DNA of 64,000 nt. Source: Odontesthes bonariensis. Its lineage: Eukaryota > Chordata > Actinopteri > Atheriniformes > Atherinopsidae. This document shows positions 23,111 to 33,900 of this stretch, in pieces (position 1 is the stretch's first letter; every line of letters starts with the position of its first letter). The stretch is taken from the NCBI RefSeq assembly GCF_027942865.1, contig NC_134515.1:18684227-18748226 (forward strand). Reading direction: 5' to 3'. Under the pieces are notes generated by a model. That model worked only from the letters and a program-made list of their open reading frames with translations, searched no databases and was not told where the DNA came from. The position numbers were made by a program, and so were the translations under genes.

Positions 23111-23785
23111 AATATTACCCAAGAGTTTGTGGTGGACTTTATTCAGTGTTAGCAGTCATAGTACAGACATGACACATGACATTCCCATGATGATAAACTG
23201 ATGATTGATATATGGCTGTTGTTCTATGACAAGAGTTAGACATTCATTATTAAATTAACTACAACATATGGCTGCAACTAGAGCCACTTTTTAATATTTA
23301 GCCTTTGTTAAAGGGTTGTGTGACCAAGCAACTAATTTGGAAATTAAGAAAGTATAAACAGTGGCCGGAGGTGTGAGTGTGCTCAAACCCTGGTGACGAA
23401 ATATTTCTTGCAGCTGAGGCCAGTCAACCCATTATGTGAAAAACAAAGCAGGCACTGTATTCCATTTATTTGTTCTTATTTATACTGAATTGCCGTGCCC
23501 ATGGTTGTTTCAGAACTGATCCAGTCATAGCAAGAGTAAGGATCAGTTACAATTAAAAAAAAAAAAAATCATATAATTCTCTGCTGTATGTGGGCCTCAT
23601 GAAATACGGTAATTTTATATTTCATTTTAGTGGATTATTAGTATTATAGTTCAGACTGAGGAGAGGTTTCATGGTGGCTTATTGACGTGCTACAATTTTA
23701 GTCTGATCGCTGAATATTAAAAAGTGGTTTTAGTTGTAATGCATAGAAAATTGCAATTTGCTTGACCAATTCGAATTTGGGCTTT

Positions 23786-25547
23786 TTTTTAAATCAAATC
23801 AAATCAAATTTATTTGTTTAGCACATTTCATGTACAAACAATTCAAAGTGCTTTACATAAAATAAAAGCATTGCAGCAGGGAGTGGACGAAGCATTAAAA
23901 ATACATAAAAGAATATAAAGAGAAACAAATTAAATCATTTTGATTAATTTAAAAACAAGTAACAGTCTAGATAAGTTAAACAATACCGTGCAGATTTCAT
24001 GCATAGACACATGAGAAAAGAAATGTTTTTAACCTGGATTTAAAAATGTCTACATTTGGTGAAAGTTTAATCTCCACTGGCAGTTTGTTCCACTTGTTTG
24101 CAGCATAACAGCTAAATGCTGCTTCTCCATGTTTAGTCTGGACTCTGGACTGGACCAGCTGACCTGAGTCCTTGGATCTAAGAGCTCTGCTAGGTTTATA
24201 TTCTCTCAACATATCACAGATGTATTTTGGGCCTAAACTGTTCTGGGATTTGTAAACCATCAGCAGGCTTTTAAAGTCTATTCTGTGACTGACTGGAAGC
24301 CAGTGTAAAGATTTTAAAACTGGTGTGATGTGTTCAGATCTCTTAGTCCTGGTTAAAACTCTAGCAGCAGCGTTCTGGATGAGCTGCAGATGTTTAATGC
24401 TCTTTTTGGGAAGTCCAGTTAAAAGAGCATTACAGTAATCAAGTCTACTGGAGATGAATGCATGGATGAGTTTCTCCTGGTCTTTTTGGGAGAGGAAACC
24501 TTTAATTCTGTTGATGTTTCTGAGATGGTAAAAAGCTGCCTTGGTGACAGCTTTGATGTGGCTGCTGAAAGTCAGATCTGAGTCTATCAACACTCCGAGG
24601 TTACGAACTTGGTCAGTGATTGTAAGGTCCCGAGTCTCAAGATATTTACCAACGCTGACCCTCTTCTCTTTGCTACCAAACAGAATGATCTCAGTTTTGT
24701 CTTCATTTAGTTGTAGAAAATTCTCTCTCATCGAGGTGTTTACTTCCTCCAGACACTGACACAGTACGTCTGCTGGGCTGCAGTCGTCCGGTGACAGAGA
24801 CACATAAAGTTGTGTATCGTCTGCATAACTGTGATAATTGATGTTAAAATTCTGCAATATCTGACCCAAAGGGAGCATATACAAGTTAAACAGAAGAGGT
24901 TCAAGAATTGACCCCTGGGGGACTCCACAAGTCATGGCCACTCGCTCAGATTCATAGCTGCCAATTGTAACAAAATAACTCCGGCCTTCTAAGTAGGACC
25001 TGAACCAGTTATGGACTGCTCCAGAAAGTCCAACCCAGTTTTCCAGCCTGTGCAACAGGATTCTGTGATCTACAGTATCAAACGCAGCGCTGAGGTCCAA
25101 CAGAACCAGGACTGAAACATTACCAGAATCAGTATTCAACCTGATGTCGTTTAACACTTTGACCAGAGCTGTTTCAGTGCTGTGATGACGTCTGAAGCCT
25201 GATTGAAAGTTATCAAGACTTCCACTTTCATTCAGAAAGTCGTTGAGCTGGTTAAATACAACTTTCTCAATCTTAGATATAAAAGAGAGATTAGAGACAG
25301 GTGTATAGTTGTTCATCATAGAGGCGTCTAGAGTCCTCTTCTTTAGGAGTGGCTTAATGGCAGCTGTCTTTAGTGACTTGGGAAAAATGCCTGATGCCAG
25401 TGAGCTGTTAACTATTCGTAGGAGATCACTTTCTACTGAGGTAAAAACAGTTTTTAAAAAGTCGGATGGTATTATGTCCAGAGTACAAGTTGTTGATTTC
25501 AGATGCCGAACTGTTTTTCTCTGCTTTGACCTGCCTGACGGTTTTAT
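23786..25547 (-). pseudogene. 5'-truncated L2-like LINE with long intact reverse-transcriptase frame
   Basis: On the minus strand a frame is open from 25547 to a stop at 23997. The stretch from the first methionine at 25319 is 440 aa. It shows the reverse-transcriptase N-terminal motif (YTPVSNLSFISKI), motif A (LLDLSAAFDTVDHRIL), motif B (MTCGVPQGSILEPLLF) and motif C (YADD), followed by the usual LINE C-terminal domain (IQNAAARVLTRTK, YKPSRALRSKDSG). The usual Gly after GSIL in motif B is Glu here. The endonuclease and 5' end are missing, so it is a dead-on-arrival copy. AAATC repeats at about 23792-23812 mark the 3' end. It is tail-to-tail with the plus-strand copy ending at 23021. Confidence 0.88.
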
Positions 25548-25784
25548 TTAGTTTTTATTCTGATTTTCTCTCTGTAAACTATAATCAAGAACCTACAAAA
25601 ATCATTTTCGTCATTTTTTTTTTTAGTTTAACATAAACAAGACATTTAAAAAAAAAAAAAAGAAACTTTTATGTCTTCAAAACTGCACTGGGTTGCAGGG
25701 CCTTCTTCAGTCCTCCAACTTCCTGAATGGAGGTTAAAATCTGAACAGAAAAGGAATTAAGATATATCCCTCTTTATTATTGTC

Positions 25785-25990
25785 AGGTAGGGGGTGGAGT
25801 GGTAGGACACGGATGCGGACTCAGAGATGTAAAAAAGCAAACTGGGTTTATTTCACAAAAACAGGGATTAACAAAAGGCGCGGCTGAGCCGGATAACAAA
25901 ACAACCTAAACTGTGGAATAAATACTTGAGACAAAACTAAGAACTTGACATGAAATACTTAACTTGGCATGGCATGAGGGATATTGACGG
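25785..25990 (-). mobile_element. LTR fragment related to the stat6-intron LTR element
   Basis: GGTAGGACACGGATGCGGA, GGTTTATTTCACAAAA and AACTTGGCATGGCATGAGG match, with differences, the LTR copies at 38656-39104 and 40411-40542. No internal region or second LTR is seen, so this is probably a truncated or solo LTR. Confidence 0.65.
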
Positions 25991-27111
25991 GTAGGATCTA
26001 TTATATATATTTCTCGATATATTTCTTACTAAAAAAGACCCTTGAACTTGAAATTAATCGCTGTAATTTGTACTTGTAGAAATTACAATTGATGTATTAG
26101 ATCATTGAAACAAAATAATGGAGCAAAGTACCTTTTGGGTGTTGTCAACAAATGTAGCTATATACATGGTGTATTTACTGACCGAACGAAAGAATAAATG
26201 AATAAATAGATATATCGATAGATACAGAAAAAACCTGAAAAGTGTCCGATTCTTATAATTGGCCGATCATTTGGTTCATCCCTTGTAATGTCGTAGACAT
26301 TCACTATTGTTAGCATCTCTTTATTACTGTGCTTATATGCTGTGTGCCTATGGTTGTGACAAAGTTTTTTTTAAACTTCAATATGACTTGTACCGTAAAT
26401 GAAGTCATAAGAAAATGTCATTGAAGGAGATAAAGTTACCTTGATTGCAGAAGTTAGCGTGTCGTTGCTAGTGTTCTTTTTATGTCATATGCAACACATA
26501 TTTTAAGTAATATATTCTTTAATATCTATTAATCCATAATAACCTACAAAATGCTATGTTTAAAAGACTGTAAAAGCTATAAAAGGAACGTATTAAGAGA
26601 AACGTTCTGGAAGAAATCTTTCAGTTTTGGTAACTGGGTGAAAAGTAAAGTGGAACATCGGGTGTGACTATTGACATTGTAGCTAATTTAATAATGAACT
26701 TTGCATTGTGGATGTTGGTCTATTTGTTGCATTTTAATTCCTTTTTCCCAGCTGAGACTCAGGAGGTGAAATGTTGGAGGAGTCGTAGGTGGAGGATATC
26801 CTGGCTTCTGCCGTCTTTGTTCTTCATCCTGTGATGAAACGATACGATAAAAAGGACTCTGATTGAGGCTTGTTGTGTGAATGGAAAAGTGCATTTGTTT
26901 CATAACGAGATAAATGTAGAGTAATTCAGTTTGATAGCACATTTAAAAACAACAGCTGTTGACCAGAGTGATTTACAGGCTTGGCCAGCGATTAAAAACG
27001 ATAAAAAAAATTACAATTGGGCGGTATGACCAAAAATACATATCACGGTATTTTTTCACGGTTTCACGTTATATCACGGTATTTTTTTTTCATGCATAAT
27101 TAGGTGTTCAC

Positions 27112-27508
27112 TTACCTGACTCCCGCCCTCTGGTATTCGCATACCATCTGGGACAAGCCCACAACCGACATGATTTCAAATGGGGCTATTTTTTCTAAAA
27201 CTCGTGCATGTGATTGGATGAAGAATCTGTCCGTCATCTTGACTGACACGCCACTTCAGCCACTCCCAATGACTCAACCCGTGACGTAGCTCAGAGCTTA
27301 CCTGACTCCCGCCCTCTGGAGCATGAATGGGCGGCCATAACGCCGCCCATTCATCCAAAGTCCCACCCAGCGATTAATGATTGGCTCTGATTATTTTCTA
27401 ATCGGACGAAACACATATGACTCCCAGGCTCCTCAGATGGTTGTGTGAGGAAAGGGAACGCCCCCGCGTGTAGTTGGTGAACGCAGCCAGATGACGTGAG
27501 TCAGGTTA
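27112..27508. mobile_element. short TIR element (MITE) with 9-12-bp target duplication
   Basis: The ends TTACCTGACTCCCG and GTGAGTCAGGTTA form imperfect inverted repeats. A 12-bp direct repeat, TTAGGTGTTCAC, lies at 27100-27111 and 27506-27517 and overlaps the terminus, giving a true duplication of about 9 bp (Mutator-like length). The 22-bp left end recurs identically inside at 27298-27319, suggesting an internal head duplication or a nested second copy. A hairpin with 13-bp arms (ATGAATGGGCGGC) lies at about 27324-27355. Confidence 0.68.
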
Positions 27509-27675
27509 GGTGTTCACAGCATTTTCTACAGATTGAGAACAGAATTACTGCAGTAGATTAACTTAGGATGGTCTATTTTACCGTCATAGAATAACGCCCC
27601 ACAAAATGATGCTGTTTACAAAGAAGTGCTACTCATGATTCTAATGAAGTGAGGAATCGGAATGCAAACGCAATT

Positions 27676-28026
27676 CAGTGTTTCCCGCAGGAAATTGCTT
27701 AGTCAAGGTGGTGGTCGTTGGCCGGGGTGGTGTACTTGGAATGGGACGGGGGCTGTTAGAGCAATAATGAAGCTGTTTAAGAGCTGTAACACTTTTTTTA
27801 TTTACATTATTAACTATTTACATTAACAACCAGTAGGTGTCGCAATTCAATGTTATCAATGCTGTCTTTTAATGTCTGAGCCTGGCAAAGCATTATTACT
27901 TCAGTTTATAAAAAAAAAAAAAAAAAAAAAATTATTTTTTTTTTTTTTTTTGCGAACGTTGGCAAGGCGGCAGTGCGAGTGTGCTAAGGCGGCCGCCTTG
28001 ACTATAATGCGCTGCGGGAAACACTG
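27676..28026. mobile_element. short hAT-like MITE
   Basis: Inverted termini CAGTGTTTCCCGCAG and CTGCGGGAAACACTG are flanked by the short direct repeat CAATT on both sides. The interior has a long A run followed by a T run (27910-27951) that can fold back. Termini of this CAGTGTTTCCC type are common in hAT MITEs. The 5-bp flanking repeat is shorter than the usual 8 bp, so the superfamily is not certain. Confidence 0.68.
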
Positions 28027-28129
28027 CAATTGCACTCAAAATACAGAACTTTTACTGTGCAAATTTCAAACATCTTTTATGAAAATCAATACAAAAAAGT
28101 AGTGCAACTTGCAATAATTATATTTTTGC

Positions 28130-28251
28130 ATCAATATGAGGTCGTAGGCAGTCCCTCTAGCAAACGCGTCTTGAAGTGACATTTGGCTCGACTTTTCTTT
28201 TGCTTTTCCCGTGTTACCTGCTGATGTGGCGGGTGCTGACCTTAACTTCAT
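28130..28251 (-). pseudogene. hAT transposase fragment downstream of the BED finger
   Basis: The minus-strand reading SSQMSLQDAFARGTAYD is the linker-like motif that follows the BED finger in many hAT (ZBED-type) transposases. It continues the exon at 29582-29857, from which it is separated by the 1.3-kb nested element at 28273-29573. Confidence 0.65.
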
Positions 28252-28272
28252 GCATTCTAGATATTCTAAGAC

Positions 28273-29573
28273 CAGGGTTGGGGAGTAACGGATTACAAAA
28301 TAAAAGTAACTGTAATCCGTTACAGTACAAGCAAAAACGATGTACTCAGATTACAGTTACATTCAGTGAGAGTGGGGGTTACTTAACAGGATTACAATTT
28401 GTGCGAGGTTATTGCAGTGACAGAAGTACAGAGCGGCAGGGTCGGACTGGGGAAAAAAATCGGCCCTGGCAATTTTCCCCGGGACCAGCCCCCCCTCAGT
28501 ATTAATTAGTATCTCCAATCTAATTAAATAAAAATAAAAAAACGAGCACAGACCACTCATACAGTCAATGGCATGTACCCATAGAAAAAATACACACTCA
28601 CACACACATCACACAACCTGACTATCGACTGACCATGATCAGTAACCTACACAAACCCAGACACATAATGGCTCGGCGGCCAGCAACCGGATAAACCAAT
28701 GAAGTGAATCAATCCTGTGAAAGAATGAACACAAGTGAATGAAACCTGCACTCACCCATTATGAAGTTAACTCTGCCAGCCCCATAATCTTGCCCCTGCT
28801 CAGCCAACTCCTTGACGTCGGGTATGGTTGGTAACGTTACGGCGGCTAGCATTAGCAACGAGGCTGCTAGGCTTGCTAAATCGGTAAGCATTAAGCATCA
28901 ATGCTACTGAAGAAAGCTAGTCTTTTTAGCTACGTTATATTATCATCTTTCTTCTCGGCTATAAGTTAACCTTTGTTTACGGCCACTGGCCCTAACCTGA
29001 CGCGCTAGCTGTCAAATCACCGGAAGTTTTCACCGGAAGTACTGGCGCACACACACAAGCAAGGGTGTGCAAAGAAAAATAAAATGTGATGTAAAAGTCT
29101 TACTTTGCTTATTTATTACTAAAGTAGAGCACTTCATTGTCATTGCATATGTATTAATGAAATGCAGTTTGGCATCTTATCAAGTGTAACGCGTGCAGAT
29201 TGTATAGCATGCAGTATTTAGAGATAAAATGCAGTTATTTACAGCTAGTGTAAGGAAAGATGGTTAATAGATATGTGCAGAATAGATCAATTACCTAGGG
29301 AAATGCATGTATGTGCAGAGAATGTATAATGTAGTTATGGCAGTACAATGAAAAGAAAAATAGCATGGTATAAATAAATGTGATAAATACAGATGGAATC
29401 ATACATATAATATACAGATTATCCTATACCATAAATAGGTAAAAGTAATCCAAAAGTAATTAGTTACATTACTTTTTTTAAGTAATCCGAAAAGTTACAC
29501 TACAATTACATTTTAAACAAGGTAACTTGTAACTGTAACGGATTACATTTTTAAAGTAACTTACCCAACACTG
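28273..29573. mobile_element. nested hAT-like element disrupting the hAT transposase
   Basis: The ends CAGGGTTGGGGAGTAACG and GTAACTTACCCAACACTG are imperfect inverted repeats flanked by a perfect 8-bp duplication, TCTAAGAC (28265-28272 and 29574-29581). The subterminal regions are rich in GTAATC/GATTAC repeats. No transposase frame is seen. A CAGGGTCGGACTGGGG sequence at about 28437 resembles another hAT terminus, so a further insertion is possible, but its other end was not found. Confidence 0.78.
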
Positions 29574-29581
29574 TCTAAGAC

Positions 29582-29857
29582 ATGCTTACGGATAAGGTGA
29601 TGGAGCAAATTGCTCGTGTTGCCACCTCCAGCGACAACTGTAGCCCGACAACACTTGCATAAAATGGTTGTTTGGTCGACGTCGGATTTTTTGAAACCAA
29701 AAAACTTCCAAACTACAGACACTGCTCCTTTTTTTGGCACAAGTTCTTCTGTGTCAGCATGTTCTACTAGTTCTGCAGCTTCGATTTCGGAACTTTCCAT
29801 GTCTATCCTATCCACCTTCAACTTCGCGTAACGCAAGTGCTTATTACCACCTCGCAC
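29582..29857 (-). pseudogene. BED zinc-finger exon of an hAT transposase
   Basis: The minus-strand frame contains SVVWKFFGFKKSD, then CKCC and HHLIRKH, matching a BED-type finger (C-x2-C and H-x4-H), preceded by an acidic region. The frame runs into the nested element at 29574 and stops within it. It would have been the DNA-binding N-terminus of the hAT transposase. It is dead here. Confidence 0.78.
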
Positions 29858-30055
29858 CCATAGACAGTAAACATGCGTGTTTAGAAGCGCAACACTGAAA
29901 AGGGTCCCGTCTCAAACAATGTCGCGCGACGCAGCGTTCCCCCCATTGTGTAATCAAATACACCGGTATGGCGGTATATTAAAAATTCATATTATAACGA
30001 AATTATAAACCGGTATTCGGTGTGAACCGGTATACCGCCCAGCACTAATTACAAT

Positions 30056-30815
30056 AGATACATGGAAAAGCCAAGATGTCTGGGCTCAACTCGAAATGAA
30101 AGCCAAAGAGAAGAGGTGGGTCTTGGGACTTGAAAGTAACAATGTCCTGGGCAGTTTTAATAATGTGTGGGAGGCTGTTCCACAACGTGGGGGCGGCAAC
30201 TGAAAACACTCGGTCACCCTTATATCTGAGCTTGGATCTGGGAACATCTAGAATCTTCTAGTTTGACAAACTCAGGGCTCTAACTGGGGCATGGATATGT
30301 AACAGCTTAGATAAGTAAACAGGCCCCAGCCCATTTAAAACCTTGAAAACAAGCAATAAAATCTTAAAATCTATTCTAAAAAAAGGGACAGGGAGCCGGT
30401 GAAGTGAAGCTAAAACAGGAGGGATGTGCTCACGCTTTTTTGTGCCAGGAAGGAGTCGAGCAGCCGCATTCTGGACCACTTGTAAGCTCCGAACAGCTGT
30501 TCGGTCTCAACCCACATACAAAGAGTTACAGTAGGGGCGGTCGGTGGCGGGGTGGGTTGAGCGGGCGCCCCGTGTACGGAGGCTGCGGTCCTCGCTGCAG
30601 CTGGCCCCGGTTCGGGTCCCGCACCGGGTGGCCCTTTGCTGCATGTCTTCCCCCTCTCTCTGCCCCCTGCTTCCTGTCTCTCTCCAACTGTCCTATCATT
30701 AAAGGCATAAAAAGCCCCAAAAAATATATATATAAAAAAAAAGAGTTACAGTAGTCCAACCTAGTCGTCACAAAAGCATGAATAACTTTCTCAAAGTCTT
30801 TGCGATGGAGATATT
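30056..30815 (-). pseudogene. L2-like LINE 3' fragment interrupted by a SINE
   Basis: The minus-strand frame at about 30258-30479 reads VQNAAARLLPGTKKREHI, then LHRLPVPFFRIDF and LVFKVLNGLGPVYL, the conserved C-terminal end of L2-like LINE proteins. It is distinct enough from the 23.8-25.5 kb copy to be another subfamily. Homology continues past the SINE at 30754-30815 (GTAGTCCAACCTAGTCGTCAC). The hAT element lies immediately beyond its 3' side. Confidence 0.78.
30534..30740 (+). mobile_element. tRNA-derived SINE
   Basis: A perfect 13-bp duplication, AAGAGTTACAGTA, flanks it (30521-30533 and 30741-30753). The tRNA-like head contains a B-box-like GGTTCGGGTCCCG. The body has CTTTGCTGCATGTCTTCC and CATTAAAGGCATAAAAAG and ends in an A/TA-rich tail. 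It resembles the AFC-type SINEs widespread in percomorph fishes, though the family name is from memory. It inserted into the minus-strand LINE fragment. Confidence 0.87.
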
Positions 30816-30983
30816 TTTTGTGTCATTCTTCATTCTCTATTACTATCATTCTTATGATTTTTTTCTACCGACGCCAGTGTGTTAACGAAAAGATGCCCCG
30901 TTTTGTTGCACTGTAATTTGAAAAAGTCATGAAGATGACAAACGTGACTTTGTTTTCTGTTTATTTTGTAGCCCTGCTTGATC

Positions 30984-33900
30984 ATGGCCCAGTGGAAGCA
31001 CATGTCCCAGATTCTGCAGGACCTGTCGGGGGAAACAGTCACCCAGCTCTATCCCGCAGACACTTTCCCCATTGAAGTCAGACATTATATTGCTGACTGG
31101 ATTGAGAGCCATAGATGGTATGATGCAAACAAAGGCATGCACGTACATACGCTCATATACAGTATTGAGTATTCTTGCTACACATTGCACATCTTCTTGA
31201 GTTGTATGGTAGTTCTGGATCTATAGATGTGTGGACACTTAAGTAAACACAGTGTATAAGCATGTGCTTTTTTTTTTTTCTTTTGCTCACAGGGAAGACT
31301 TTGCTTTGGAAAAGTTGGAGCAGAATAAACAAGCTCTGACTCTGTTGGAGCAGACCATCAGCCTGCTGGAAACGGTTGCTCATCAGAACATTGGTGTAGT
31401 GGACAGGATGAAGCTCATGCAGACCAGCAAGAACATGGTGGGCGAAAACTCTGGAGCTGCCAGAATTAGATTTAGGCTCTTACTTATCTCTTTTTCATTG
31501 TGCCTGATGTTTCCTGTCAAGCTTTAACGCGGCTTCTTTAAGTCATGACATGTAATGCGAAGCATCCTCCAGCAGTTGCAGCACATTTGACAGAAAAACA
31601 TGGGGGTTTGTCCTGAGTAATGTGTTTTTCTGGACTGCAGGAGAAGCTGCTGCAAGTTTTTTTTTTTTTTTAAGTACTTCAGTAAAAGATGAGAGATTAG
31701 AATGAATGTCTTCACATGCATTTCCTTAAATATTTGTTTTATCTACCTGTGTGATTCAACAGTTCAACTGTAAATAAAGGATAGTGATGTATTGTTCGTG
31801 GCATCAGCTGAACAAATAATTCCATACTGGTAACTGCAAGATGGTATCATAGACTCTTTAAGATTTAAAGAGACTTGCGATTGCTTTGCAGGTAATGTTT
31901 CAGCAGCAGCCTCTGCGGTTTGCAGTAATGATCAGGGAGATCCTCAGGAAGGAGAGGGTTCTGATCAGTGGGGTAAGAATGTTTTTTTAACGTACCATTT
32001 GTTTTAACTAAAGCTTCCTGATCTTGTTATGTTACATGTCCTAATGAGGTTTTCAGTAGATATCATTAGAAATATGTTGACCAATGTTCTTGCAAGTAAC
32101 ACCAAAAGAGTGCAACACTGTTTGCAGTTCAAATGGTGCTCATTTGGCAGATACTTTTAAAGGGATTTGTTAAATTTACAAAGTGGATTTTACTACTTTT
32201 AGACAAGGTTCATTTAGGTAGCAGATTAGATAAATTAATTAGCCTGAAAGGGGGTACTTTTTGGTCAAAGTTAGCTGTTAACAGGTAAACAGGACTGGTT
32301 TTAAATTTTACTTTGGGCTGTATATCTTCAAGGATCAGAGATGTATGATGATAACATCCAAATAATTAGAGGATTCAGGGGCTTGGCATTTAAAAAGTGT
32401 GAATTGTGGAATCAGTGCTAATAGTTTGGCTGTATGTTTGTGGAACATCTTAAGTACTCCAGAATAAAGTTTAGTTTTCAACCTGACTCACATATTGCTG
32501 CAAAATAAAATGGGAAACAGAAATCAAAATCACCTGTAGATGCTTTAAAAAAGCATGACTAATCCTACGGTCGAAGGTATCTTTAATAATTCCGTGTTGA
32601 AGTTGCACTACCAATGGTAAAGCCACTTGCACAAAGTTATTACAAAGCTTTGTACTGCAGCTTAATGGAAGTCGTGTGTAAAGTAGTTTCAGATCTCAGA
32701 AATTCAATTGAGCTCCTGCAGTGAGTATGATTATGAATCATACTTTTTACCCGGTCATGTAATAGTAATTCAGCCTTGTAAGAACACGCAATACTCAGTT
32801 ATATGTTATGATCTTCATAGAAATCCTTCACAATCATAAGTATGAAGTTGTCTAGGTCTAAAGGTGCAGTACAAACTGAAATCGAAGTGTTTTCCACCCA
32901 ACTTATAGCTTGAATTAAAATTTTCTATCAATTTAATTTGTAATTGTAGTGAGACGTTATGTGTGGCACAGTTTTGACTCCTCCACTTATGCAAGTGTAT
33001 TTAGGGCTGTTTTGTGTCTGTAGAGAAACCCTTCACTGTTGCAAAGTCCCTCAGGAGTCAACATGCAAGATGTCGACCACCTTGTTCTAAAGGTGCTTGA
33101 GGTCAAGGACATTCGAAAAAAGATGCACCACCTGCAAGAGGAGCTCAACTGGGAGAAACAAAACTACGAGAGTTTACAAGGTGAACATAGTTTTTCCTCA
33201 GTTGTATCTTTCGTGGCCGCATGCTCAAAATACGATGAACAGAATTATCCAGTATCCACTTGTGAGACGGCAACTCACATCAGTACTTTTAGTTCTTCCT
33301 ATTCCAGATCAATCTTTTTTTTTTTATTTTGTTTTGTTTTCACTTTTCATATTCGATCCTTCCCTACGTTTTCCGGAGGAATTATCATCGATTTGTGTCA
33401 CTCGTTTTTATTTTAAGTTAATACTAATACAACCTACAAGTGCAAGTACAGCACTACAACTCATTTAATCTGCACATTTCTAACTGCCAACTTTATTTGA
33501 GTGTTCTTTTTTTTTGTCGTTGTCTCTTTGAGTTGCTTAAGTATTTTCCTTTCCAAATTTTTCTTAAATGTAAAATAGTTCTCATTCGGTATCATCCTGC
33601 TCTTGCTTTGTCAAAAGACAATCTGATCCCACGACATGTCGTAAAATTCTGTACATTGGTCCACAGAAAAATAAGTAGCAATTTTACAGTAAAGCCTCAG
33701 AGGTTGTACAGCACCTGCGTTTTGCTTCCGCAGTTCTTTACAGTGATACAGTTCCCATCAGGCTTCGGATGACATCGCCGCACGTTCACATTTGCTACGT
33801 GATATGTTGATAGTTGCCACTCTTGACTCGGATAAAAAAATGTCCCAAAAGATTACTGGTCCAACTTCTGCAATTACCTACTTTTACTTCTGTCCCACGT

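Larger units (their letters stand above)
27018..30047 (-). mobile_element. hAT DNA transposon carrying several nested insertions
   Basis: The termini TGGGCGGTATGACC (left) and GGTATACCGCCCAGCACTA (right) are inverted repeats flanked by the 8-bp duplication ATTACAAT (27010-27017 and 30048-30055), the hAT signature. The left end lacks about five terminal bases present on the right. A minus-strand BED zinc-finger exon at 29582-29857 and its continuation at about 28130-28251 are remnants of the transposase. At least three further elements sit inside (27112-27508, 27676-28026, 28273-29573). The catalytic core is absent, so it is inactive. Confidence 0.82.
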
